Shown: positions 55,249 through 64,000 of the stretch, piece by piece
Layout of the letters: every line of letters starts with the position of its first letter
How positions within the stretch are numbered: the first letter of the stretch is position 1
Origin: JABDQZ01 sp963801985
Lineage (GTDB): Bacteria; Pseudomonadota; Gammaproteobacteria; Chromatiales; Chromatiaceae
Direction: 5' to 3'
Assembly (NCBI GenBank): GCA_963801985.1
Contig: CAWDGV010000012.1
Coordinates: forward strand, 472,386-536,385
Length of the DNA: 64,000 nucleotides
Translations under genes and position numbers: made by a program
Notes under the pieces: model-generated
The model's database searches: none
Seen by the model: the letters and a program-made list of their open reading frames with translations, nothing else
What the model was told of the DNA's origin: nothing

Positions 55249-55928
55249 AAATAATACTGTTCTGGTAGTTGCTGCTCATGCTGATGATGAGGTTCTTGGG
55301 TGTGGTGGTACGATAGCTAAGCATGCCGCATCAGGTGATAAGGTATTTATTCTGATCCTTGCAGATGGTGTTACCTCAAGGATGGTCGGCAAAGAGAAAA
55401 ACAAGGAACAACTTGAGCTACGGAAAAAAGCAGCTAAAGCCGCTGCCCACTTGCTTGGTGCCAGTTTACTAGAAATGCTGGACTTTCCAGATAATCGGAT
55501 GGATTCAGTGGATTTACTCGATGTGGTTAAAATTATCGAATCCAATATCAAGGCTGTATTGCCCAATATTGTTTATACTCATCATTCTTCCGATGTGAAT
55601 ATTGACCACCGTATTGTACATGACGCAGCTATTGCGGCTTGTCGTCCGCAGCCCGGTGTAACTGTAAGACGATTATTGTTCTTTGAGGTGCCTTCCAGTA
55701 CTGAGTGGCGTCCCGGCAGTTCACTGAAAAGCTTCTCGCCCGATTATTTTGTTGATATTTCAGAAACGATTGAACTTAAAAATAAGGCATTAGCTCATTA
55801 TGACAGCGAAATGAGAGCATTTCCTCATCCACGTTCGATAAATGATGTCAGCATTCAGCTGGCTGGAGAGGTGCGACGATTGGAGTAAAGGCTGCGAGGC
55901 TTTTGAGGTAGGCAGGATTATTGCGTGA
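55238..55928 (+). CDS. PIG-L family N-deacetylase (frameshifted end)
   Basis: A zinc deacetylase: TVLVVAAHADDEVLGCGGTI with the AHxDDE metal site, and IVYTHHSSDVNIDHRIVHDA with the HxxH pair. After LAGEVRR frames change twice, giving GVKAA and EAFEVGRIIA and ending at 55928. ATG 55238 fits the family start; 55214 is an alternative. With the formyltransferase it could replace an acetyl by a formyl group on the sugar (inference). It overlaps both neighbours. Confidence 0.82.
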
Positions 55929-56978
55929 TTAATAAGGTAGAAATTGCAGGTGCAATTATAGGCAAAAATTATAAGCCTTTTGTGATTGCTGAATTGTCCG
56001 GTAATCATAACCAGTCTCTTGAGAGAGCTTTGAAACTGGTCAGGGCAGCATCGGAAGCTGGTGTTCAGGCAATTAAATTACAGACATATACAGCTGATAC
56101 CATGACGCTTAAGAGTGATCAGGCAGAGTTTATGATCAGTGATGATTCAAGTCCATGGAATGGGCTGAACCTCTACCAGTTATATCAAAAGGCGCATACT
56201 CCCTGGGAGTGGCATCAGGCAATTTTCAGCGAAGCTCAGAAACTTGGGCTAATCGCTTTTAGTACTCCTTTTGACAGTACAGCAGTAGATTTTCTGGAAT
56301 CTCTTGATGTGCCAGCTTATAAAATCGCTTCATTTGAAAATACGGATATTCCTTTGATTCGTAAGGTGCCCAAACTGGAAAGCCTGTCATTGTTTCTACT
56401 GGTATGGCAACAGTTGCTGAAATAGATGAATGTGTCAGAAGCTGTCGTGAAGCAGGTTGTCGTGATCTAATTTTATTGAAATGTACAAGCTCGTACCCTG
56501 CCGATCCTTCAGAAAGTAATTTAATAACCATTCCTCATATGCAACAGTTGTTTTCCTGTCATGTAGGGTTATCTGATCATACACTTGGCATAGGTGCAGC
56601 TATTGCCAGTGTCGCTTTAGGCAGTACTGTGATTGAAAAGCACTTTACCCTTGATCGGGCAGATGGTGGTGTGGATGCCGCTTTTTCTCTGGAGCCTGAA
56701 GAGATGAAAGTGCTCGTATCAGAAGTGGAACGGGCCTGGCAAGCGCTCGGAAAAGTTCATTATGGTCCTTCTGATCAGGAAAAGAGTCAATAAGATTTAG
56801 ACGCGGCCTTTATGTAATTAATAATCTGAAAGCAGGAGATTACCTTTCTGAAAATTGTGTTCGATCATTGCGACCTGCATTGGGAATACCGGCAAAATAC
56901 TTGGATATGCTGAGCGGTAAGCAGGTTAAAAGAGACATTGAAGCAGGTACACCTTTGACGTGGGATATGATTATATGA
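55925..56978 (+). CDS. pseI: PseI, pseudaminic acid synthase (two frameshifts)
   Basis: A NeuB/PseI synthase: KPFVIAELSGNHNQSLERAL, IKLQTYTADTMTLKSDQAEF and IAFSTPFDSTAVDFLESLDV, then (break near 56380) VGLSDHTLGIGAAIASVALG and VIEKHFTLDRADGGVDAAFS. A second break near 56790 enters the SAF domain RFRRGLYVINNLKAGDYLS. It condenses the hexose with phosphoenolpyruvate to Pse. GTG start at 55925. Confidence 0.92.
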
Positions 56979-57922
56979 GTAGTTCATCTGCAAATCACAA
57001 GCTTTATTGAAAATGGTTACCTAAATCTTGGCTGTGTTGTTGATCAGGAACTCTGTATCTGGTTGTTACATCAGCTGAGAGACAAACAACCGATATCACC
57101 AGAAGTTTTCCTTACAAAGAAGAATTTGATCAGTATCCTGTCTACAAGGGTGTTAACCCGATTCCTGGTAGAAATATTCTGGAGTATTACCAGGATGAGC
57201 TGAATAAAATAGAAAATTCTGAAACAGTTGTTTCCATACTGAGCAGAGTACTGGGTGATCAATATGAAATTCTAAATAAAAAAGTCATTTGTGGTGTTCC
57301 TGAAAGCTGGATACCTGGCTGGATTCTTGATCGTATCAGGGACAATCCTGTTAACAACCTTGGGGCTCATGTTCGTCCCGAGTTCAGGAATATGACCTAT
57401 TTCTACGAAATCGATTTTCACCAGGATATTATTGACTGGCCTGGCAGGGATCTGGACTTCATTACATTATATGTTTACCTGCACGAGGTAAGTGACCTGG
57501 ATGCGCCTTTGCAGGTCTTATCTGGTTCTCATCAATTGGGAGTTGATCAGTTTCCACATGACCTGACATTGATTGATGAACAAAATAAAATCTGGGACTT
57601 TAAAAATGCAATTACAAATGAAGTGGTAAAATGTCAGTTTCTGACTATCTCAGGTCAGACAGGAAATGTTGGTTTATGGCATTCATGTACCCTTCATCGA
57701 ACAGAGCCAAACAAAAATTATACGGAAAGACTTTCCTTACGATATCTGATCAGAAAACTACCTGAATCAAGGGGAGCTGCGATTGATGAAATAAAGGGCA
57801 GATTAAAAAGCGGCCTGTTTACAGAAGCAATGCGGCTGGATCTGGATAAGGAGGGTCACGCGCAGCTTAAGAAAAACCACCTTTACCGCAAACAGAAAAA
57901 GGATTTCGAAAAAATAAGCTAG
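56975..57922 (+). CDS. PhyH-type Fe(II)/2-oxoglutarate dioxygenase-like protein (frameshifted)
   Basis: The conserved body (frame from about 57110) contains YKGVNPIPGRNILEYYQDEL, the iron motif YEIDFHQDIIDWPGRDLDFI (HxD), PLQVLSGSHQLGVDQFP and VGLWHSCTLHRTEPNKNYTE with the distal His and the 2-oxoglutarate Arg. The N-terminus (ATG 56975, overlapping pseI) is one or two frames away. PhyH enzymes hydroxylate; here the substrate may be Pse or a precursor (inference). Confidence 0.8.
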
Positions 57923-58626
57923 CTTGTTCTAAAGTTGTTATTTCTAAGTATTTCGTACATATATTCGGCATATTGCCAATCATCTTCCGTGTCAATGTCC
58001 TGAACGAGATAACGGGGTAAAATAACCGGTATGGATTTTGGAGAAAATGTGCTGTGACCCTTTAAAAAAGCATCTACTGTGCCCCAGTAAAATTGCCCAG
58101 CATCGTGGATTGCTTCCTCAAGATCTTGAGACCGGCTCCCAATATACTCTGGCCACATAGGCTCATTACCGCCATTTTCAAGCCTGCGTAATGCGCGCTG
58201 TACAGGAAATGGAAAAGTACAGGTTGAGAATGCAAATAATTTGCTGGATTCTTTTAGCAGGTTAAAAGCTTTATTCAAATAGAAAGGCTGTATCAGGGGA
58301 GTAGTTGCATAAATGCAGCAGACATAATCTACCTGAATATCATTATCCAGAAGCCAGCGAATTGCATGATTGGTTACCGGGACCGTGCCGGTGAAATCAT
58401 CAGCGAGTTCAGTGGGTCGCATAAAAGGGATTTCAGCGCCACAGGCTTTTGCAACATCAGCAATTTCGTTATCATCAGTCGAAACAATAATATGATCAAA
58501 CAGGCCTGTTTGTTGTGCGGCGTCGATTGGGTAGCTGATCATCGGTTTGCCGGCAAAATTTTTAATATTTTTCCGGGGAATTCTTTTGCTACCACCGCGT
58601 GCAGGAATAATTGCTACATTAGCCAG
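57919..58626 (-). CDS. pseF: PseF, CMP-Pse synthetase, with CTG start
   Basis: A cytidylyltransferase. The CTP loop ANVAIIPARGGSKRIPRKNI is encoded in frame upstream of an internal ATG at 58542, so the gene must start earlier. The only plausible start is CTG at 58626, six bases after AAGGAG. FDHIIVSTDDNEIADVAKAC and PRYLVQDIDTEDDWQYAEYM are further signatures. It activates Pse as CMP-Pse. It is convergent with the PhyH gene and divergent from the sialidase-like gene. Confidence 0.9.
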   Translation of the reverse strand: MANVAIIPARGGSKRIPRKNIKNFAGKPMISYPIDAAQQTGLFDHIIVSTDDNEIADVAKACGAEIPFMRPTELADDFTGTVPVTNHAIRWLLDNDIQVDYVCCIYATTPLIQPFYLNKAFNLLKESSKLFAFSTCTFPFPVQRALRRLENGGNEPMWPEYIGSRSQDLEEAIHDAGQFYWGTVDAFLKGHSTFSPKSIPVILPRYLVQDIDTEDDWQYAEYMYEILRNNNFRTS

Positions 58627-58645
58627 AGGATACTCCTTATACAGA

Positions 58646-59768
58646 ATGCAATTAAAAATACTAAAACATGTAACGCTCTATAAAGATAATAGATTTCACT
58701 CAGCTTTCCCATCTATTATTAAACTGGATAACGGACAGTTACTTCTCGCCTTCAGGCGTGCGCGAGATTGTAACTGGTTGTTAGCAAATGATAATCAATT
58801 CGAATCATTATCATTTATGGATCATCTTGATCCGCGGTCCCACATTTGTCTGCTGAATTTTACAACATCACTTGAACAGATTGGTGAACCACGTATCTAT
58901 CCAATAGATCCGGAAGCCGGCGACCAGGATCCATCATTGCTGAATTTGGATGATGGAAAAATCCTGCTCTGCGGTTTTTCATGGTATCCCTTTCCAGGCT
59001 ATATTCAAAAAAGACTGGGTAAAGAAAATTTTCAACGGGTTACTGAAATTACAGGATGCGGTTATAGATACTGGGGGAGCTATACGGGGTTTAGTGCTGA
59101 CAATGGTGTTGACTGGTACAGAGATCATAATTACCTGTTCGATGATGAAAAACATCAAGCTGAACATGGGAAAAGGAAAACTGCTGGAGCAATCAGGGGG
59201 AAATCTATTCATACTGCAGGAAGGATACTACTCGCAACGTATGAAGGCGATGGTAGCACTCTGTTATGGGAATCAACTGATTTAGGAAAAAACTGGCAAA
59301 AAATATCAGTGATAGCTAAAGATGATACTAAAAAAATCCTGTTTCAGGAGCCTTCTCTTTACCTATCACCTGCAGGTAAATTGTTTTCCTTCATGCGAAC
59401 GCAGGGAGCTGACTTCAGGTTGGCTACTGCTGTTTCACATGATCTGGGGGAATACGTGGGAAGACTACTCTTTGCACGATATAAGAGGTCAGCCCTTTCA
59501 TGCGCTACAGGTTAACGATTCGTACATGTTACTGAGTTATGGCTTTCGAGAAAGTCCGTATGGTGTGCGTTGTTGTCTTTTGGATGTTGAGTGTAGCCAA
59601 ATAGATAATGCACATGAGTATATTATTCATGATGATGCACCGAGTGTTGACGTTGGCTACCCCTGGGCGGTGAAAGTTAACGATACCACTGTTTTGGTGT
59701 GTTTTTACCTGTCTGATGAATCAGGTTGCAGGCACATTGCAGGTAGCCTGCTGAAAATAGAAAAATAA
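58646..59768 (+). CDS. BNR/Asp-box sialidase-like protein (frameshifted)
   Basis: A beta-propeller glycosidase-like protein of about 374 residues. FHSAFPSIIKLDNGQLLLAF with an FRR arginine-type motif begins it; Asp boxes are SADNGVDWYRD, STDLGKNWQK and, across the break, SHDLGNTWEDY. The break lies in a GGGGG run at 59447-59451. The family cleaves sialic-type sugars. A pseudaminidase or a glycan-editing role is possible; no signal peptide is seen. Confidence 0.78.
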
Positions 59769-59870
59769 CATCATATCACTGGATTGATATGTTTAAGCGT
59801 TGCATAGTATGTGGGATTTAATGCTTTAAACCATCCAGAAAGCAGCCATCGGCGGTTTTTCAACCAGGCT

Positions 59871-60969
59871 TCAAACATCCGGGATTTTCCAAGTTCCGTT
59901 CTTCCTCTGCTGACGTGCCAGTTTTTCAATACGCATAGGCCAAAATAAAAAAGGTAACAAAATTAGTGTTAGCGGAAGAAATAGCAGGTAATTATTGGCT
60001 GGATAAGCCATAAATTTTCGATGCCGCGTCATCAAGATATACAAACGAATTCTATCAAACATGGATATGATGTCTTTATGCCGTTGTTGAATTATAGCTG
60101 TAGACGGACCTGATACCTGCATGCTTGTTGGGCGATTAGTCCATTTTAATCCCCCGAAAGTACTTTTTAGCATTGATTCATTAAATGGAATGCCCATCTC
60201 ATCAGATAGTTTTTGCATTACCTTTTTTGTGTTTTTGTGAAGGTCTTCCAGGTGGATGACCTGGTTACTGACTTTTTCACTATCTTCGAAATAGGTCTTG
60301 CTCATGCAGGTGTGATAGGGAGGGTTTCGATGCAATATCAGATCATCAAAAGTATTTGATAATACAGCTTCATCTAGCAGGCAATGTCCATAATAATCAG
60401 CTTCCAGTGACATGTACCGAATTGTGAACCAAAAGCCTGAAGTGGCTTTCTACTAACCCATAGAAAAATTGTGTGATCGAAATCTTCGACCAGTGCACGT
60501 GCTACAGGATGTGGCTTTGTATGAATGGGGTACATTACATACTTGATTTGTCCTGGCTCGAATGTTCTTCCCTGGGCAGTTGCGTAAGCAATATAAAGAG
60601 TAAGAAAGAAATTAATACGACTGTCTGCAACTGCAGACAGCTGTTGTTCTGCTGTGTTTAAAAAAATAGTTTGATCGACAACCAGTACTTCATCCTGGTT
60701 TTCACCAATTGATCCAAGTTATAGGTAGAACGGACTTTTGATGGCTCAAACCAATGTGGATTAAGTTCCATATACTTGTGAAGGCGCTCATTTGCAGGAA
60801 GATTTTTGAATTCGTCATAAAAATCATAAAAATGAACCATATATAGAAACGGGATGGAAATGATATTGGGATGATAATCCATCAGGCTGGCAAATAGCGA
60901 AGTGCCACTTGATAAAAAATTCTGAACGGCCAGGCAGCGTAAATCTTTTGAAAAGGCTTTGTTAAGCAT
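59871..60969 (-). CDS. sulfotransferase family protein (frameshifted)
   Basis: About 366 residues over at least three frames. LRCLAVQNFLSSGTSLFASL is the 5'-phosphosulfate loop, FDHTIFLWVSRKPLQAFGSQ the 3'-phosphate strand with the Arg, and IHLEDLHKNTKKVMQKLSDE plus MLKSTFGGLKW the C-terminal sulfotransferase block. A C-terminal hydrophobic helix (LLFLPLTLILLPFLFW) suggests membrane contact. Breaks lie near 60660 (a T7 run) and 60420. It follows the phosphoramidate-type genes by 18 bases on the same strand. PAPS-dependent sulfation is the default; use of another 3'-phosphonucleotide donor is speculative. Confidence 0.8.
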
Positions 60970-60987
60970 AATATTGAAACCATAAAT

Positions 60988-61700
60988 TCAAATATAACAG
61001 GCAAGATCATCAGCAGAGTCTATTTCGCCCCATGCTTCCTGGTATGGCACTGTTCCTATACTTAGGGTTCCGGTATTCAGAATCATTTTTAATGCGCCAG
61101 TCATATCAAGCTTGTCTTTTTTAGAACTGCTGAGCGTTCCGCGTAAACGCTGTATTTCCTGCCAGGCTCCAGGTGTGAACTTTAAAAGCCCCATGTATTG
61201 ACCTTGTATTTCTTCGGTACTGGATGCTTTTCCTCCAACCTCGGCCAGTGTGTCATCAGCATTAAGACGAAATGTTTCTGCATCGCTTAATGGGTCCTTG
61301 AAACGCTTTTCCCAAGATCGAGCCAGTTAATGTCATAGGTGATTGACAGTTTGTAAGGTGATGCAATCAGTGCTTTTACTGCTGAGGGTTGATAAAAAAT
61401 ATCAGAATAGCTGACGATGCAGTTATCAGTCTGAAGCCAATCATCTGCACAGGCAAGTGAAGAAAGCATATTGGTTTCTGACCAGCGCTGGTTGTGAAAC
61501 TTGTAAAGGTCATATCCATCCAGCATTTCCTTTCTGTATCCGGTAACAATCGCAATTGAATTGATTCCAGCCTTTTTCAAGGTTGCTATCTGCCTGTCAA
61601 GCAATGACTGGCCATGGAGTTCCACAAGGCACTTTGGTCGTTCATCAGTCAGTTTTTTCATACGGCTGCCACGACCCGCCGCGAGTATAATTGCCTTCAT
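60988..61700 (-). CDS. nucleotidyltransferase, CTP:phosphoglutamine cytidylyltransferase-like (Cj1416 type; frameshifted)
   Basis: A GT-A-like nucleotidyltransferase: MKAIILAAGRGSRMKKLTDE, RPKCLVELHGQSLLDRQIAT, RWSETNMLSSLACADDWLQ and YSDIFYQPSA. A break near 61290 leads to KRFKDPLSDAETFRLNADDT and YMGLLKFTPGAWQEIQRL, ending at 60988. It resembles LicC/PntC cytidylyltransferases and, by order with its neighbours, Cj1416, which couples CTP to phosphoglutamine. Start ATGA overlaps the upstream gene. Confidence 0.78.
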
Positions 61701-62306
61701 TTAAATAGTACCTGTAATCGTTCAATGTCCATTCTGGAAAATGGCGTTTCCCGCTCTGGACGCCACATCCAGCCTTCCCATGGGAGATGAAGATGTCTGA
61801 TAGCTTCAATTTCGCCATCTTCGCTGTATGCTAGTACATAATAATCTACAGGGCACTTTTTCAAAGCATGGTTATGAAAACTGTTAACAGTAGCCGTGAT
61901 CTCACCGGTGATTTTATGCCTGGTGTAACATTGACCAGAAACTTTTTTCAGTGGAGGCCCGACAATGTAGCGAGCATCTGCATACACGACAAATCCCAAG
62001 GAGTGGTAAGCCGTTGTTTTTGGAAAAGTAACCAGGGCTGTTTCGGTAGTGTCTCGTTCCTGGACTATGGCCTATATCATCAACCTCCGATAGAAGAACG
62101 GCCTGTGGTCTGGCTTGATTCAGCCAATGGAAGATAGTGATATCTGCAGTTGCTTTATTTTTATCGGTAATGAGAGTGTTGGGTATCGGATATGGAAGGT
62201 ATCCAGCATCGGTAATAAATCTCATGAGTCGCTGATCAGCAGCATCTCTTGTTTCATTTCGGTCCGGGTAACTATCCACACGTTGACTTATTACAACATT
62301 CTTCAT
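61697..62306 (-). CDS. class I glutamine amidotransferase, gamma-glutamyl-CDP-amidate hydrolase-like (Cj1417 type; multiply frameshifted)
   Basis: A C26-family hydrolase: MKNVVISQRVDSYPDRNETR, FHWLNQARPQAVLLS, DDIGHS and the nucleophile region LPLLGIC followed, one base out, by MQMLATLSG (GICRGMQ). The end is HKITGEITATVNSFHNHALK, VLAYSEDGEIEAIRHLHLPW and WMWRPERETPFSRMDIERLQ. The usual catalytic His of the WHPE motif reads Arg (CGT for CAT). At least three indels lie between 61970 and 62080. In Campylobacter the homologue releases cytidine diphosphoramidate. It overlaps both neighbours by four bases. Confidence 0.75.
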
Positions 62307-64000
62307 GATAAAATTTCTACATGCTTGTTTGCACAGTCAATTAAAAGTTTCCTGGCATTTGACCATCGTTTGTACAATATTTCACCGGCGCCGATGACAG
62401 CTGGTAAGCCCAGTTCCCCCGCACGAATTGCCATATGTGAGTTAGCTCCCCCCCAAGCCGTAATTAAGCCCGCGATTGGACAGGCAAAAAGCCAGTCAAA
62501 TCCAGGATCTGCACTTGGAATGCAGACTATGGCACCTGTTAGTTTGTCACGTTGCTCATGGCTGACGACTGGAGCAGTAGCTTTATTTTGGGTAATGTAG
62601 TTTGGAGAGCTTTCTGGACATCTAAACGACCAGATGTCATCAGGGTTGACTATTAGCGGTGGTAGTGAGGTTTTCAGTGTTTCGGCATAACGGGCCTTAC
62701 CCTGCTCAATACAATGCTGCAGTACTTCTTTCGGATTGGCAGAGGATATATGTAATTCTGTGAATGCCTGAATTTCGCAGAACGAAAGATCCTCACGTGA
62801 AAAGCCGAGTTGCTCACCATATTGACCAATTAGTGCCAGAATATCTGATACATTGCGTGTGAAATGAAATTTTCCCTGTTCACGCAGTTCAATGCCAGAT
62901 TGTAAAAAGTCAAACAGCCCAACGGCATCCGGATGCAGGCCATGCGATTCCAGCAGCTTTACGGTTTGACGCATCTGTTCAAGTGTCAGTGAAAATAGTA
63001 CTGGGGATTTATTCGGTGGTGGGCGACTGTTCCAGTCAAAATACAGTTCAGGTTGTTCATCATAGCGTGGAGACAGGATGTCATATGTACCGGGTCGAAG
63101 GTGACCGTAGCGTGATAGAAATGTTGTTTTATCCAGTATTGCCATGTCATGCGATAACTGGCCAGAAACAGTAGACAAGCCATTCATAAAGGCACTGTAA
63201 TCTTTATCCTGAAGGACACCGACATTGACGAGTGATTGCAGTAGCTGCACCGCAACAAAACCAGCTCTGGCTAATCCGGCAAAGGGGAGAGTGCCATATC
63301 GTTTTGCATCTTCCATGAGCCAGTAAATACGTTCAAGCACGTCAGCGTTCGAAGAAAAAAGCATCTCGCGGCGCTGATCCAGTATTTGAAGTTTCTGTGC
63401 ATCCTGGCGCCACAGGCCTTTTTCAGGGTGCACGATCCTGTTGGTAAGGTTTCTGAGGCTGTCTGCAATTGCTGTTCTTTCTGACCTGGAAAAACCAGCA
63501 TCTGAAAGACATTCAAGCCGGGAGGGCAAATCCAGCGTATAGCAGGAAAATACAATTTCAAACTCGATCTTGTCATGCAGATCGGGTTTGTGAGCAACCT
63601 GTCTATATAGTAATCAATCAGACGCCCCGCAATATTGTCATCAAGATCGGCGGGTATGAATGAATTGAATGACAGCCGGACATCAATGTAAGGCAAACCA
63701 TGAAAATGCTGCATTAACGGGAAGCTTCGAAGATTACGGTATCCATAGTTGTGGCGTTGATATGCCCAGATGGCGTCGGTAACCAGTTCTCTGTAAAGAG
63801 AGAGTGCGAGTGGCTTCGGGACGTATGCCGATTATTTCAGCAGGGTTCCAGTCCGGGCATGACGCCATAAACTGTCCGTTGTCCAAGCAGAAACGGGTGT
63901 GGCTGTATGCCACGGGTCACTTTGTCTATATATATTCTGTAAACGAATTGCCTGTTCTGAGCAATACGTAACTGGTCTCAAGGTATACATAAACATAACA
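62303..64000 (-). CDS. L-glutamine kinase-like PEP-synthase-fold protein (Cj1418 type; 5' partial, frameshifted)
   Basis: The 5' end lies beyond the window. Visible parts: MPDWNPAEIIGIRP-type sequence read over two frames near 63840, LALSLYRELVTDAIWAYQRH, NYGYRNLRSFPLMQHFHGLP and YIDVRLSFNSFIPADLDDNI. Then SSNADVLERIYWLMEDAKRY and a C-terminal swivelling domain GLITAWGGANSHMAIRAGEL with the phospho-transfer histidine. This layout matches ATP-dependent L-glutamine kinase, which makes L-glutamine phosphate at the amide nitrogen. Breaks are near 63820, 63520 and upstream. It ends in an ATGA overlap with the hydrolase gene. Confidence 0.78.

Noticed and set aside
62115..62600. 161-codon plus-strand frame over the amidotransferase/kinase junction
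   Set aside because: Antisense to both conserved minus-strand genes and without family features.

Overview
The window looks like one contig from a motile, Gram-negative gammaproteobacterium of moderate GC. The evidence is a complete flgB-flgL rod/hook operon with flgA, flgM, flgN, cheV and cheR, sigma-54 and sigma-28 type promoters, lipoproteins with normal lipoboxes, and gammaproteobacterial families such as Rof, YfiR, SCO1/SenC and the YbgA-like DUF523/DUF1722 protein. No genus can be named from sequence alone.

Layout. (1) 1-5.7 kb: OsmC, acyl-CoA dehydrogenase, DUF302 and a rubredoxin-rubredoxin reductase fusion, then an ATP-grasp ligase paired with an isoaspartyl peptidase behind a sigma-54-like promoter. 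(2) 5.8-21.8 kb: a light/B12-responsive island. A LitR/CarH-type MerR regulator with the Wx9EH photosensory motif sits at one end. TGTACA dyads lie in front of it and in the divergent control region at 10.25-10.42 kb. From that control region a leftward unit carries glutathione peroxidase, a YbgA-like protein, a 54-aa ORF and photolyase. A rightward unit carries two cyclopropane-synthase-type methyltransferases, membrane proteins, a lipocalin, a flavoprotein and DUF1365. This is the gene set expected of singlet-oxygen/photo-oxidative lipid remodelling. (3) 21.8-29.7 kb: dienelactone hydrolase, YfiR plus a histidine kinase, HDOD protein, Rof, chemoreceptor, SCO1 and SYLF protein. (4) 30-32.7 kb: a GC-rich arylsulfatase, frameshifted in a G9 run, lying against the 3' end of tRNA-Arg(CCT). 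(5) 32.8-36.2 kb: a globin-coupled diguanylate cyclase, ArsS and two glycosyltransferase-like genes (an arsenosugar-type locus). (6) 36.2-50.6 kb: the flagellar block, with three inverted-repeat elements inserted in its intergenic gaps. (7) 50.7-59.8 kb: a pseudaminic acid (CMP-Pse) pathway, PseB/C/G/H/I/F, extended by a formyltransferase, PIG-L deacetylase, PhyH-type dioxygenase and BNR sialidase-like protein. (8) 59.9-64 kb, minus strand: genes that match the first steps of the Campylobacter phosphoramidate pathway (glutamine kinase, gamma-glutamyl-CDP-amidate hydrolase, phosphoglutamine cytidylyltransferase), followed by a PAPS-type sulfotransferase homologue. This last module, next to Pse genes, is the most unusual system in the window.

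Data quality matters here. From about 26 kb onward most genes are split by one-base frameshifts, several of them in homopolymers, whereas the first 25 kb are nearly clean. Because unrelated essential-looking pathways are hit alike, uncorrected indels in the assembly are more likely than mass gene decay. Affected genes are annotated at full reconstructed length and their breakpoints are given.
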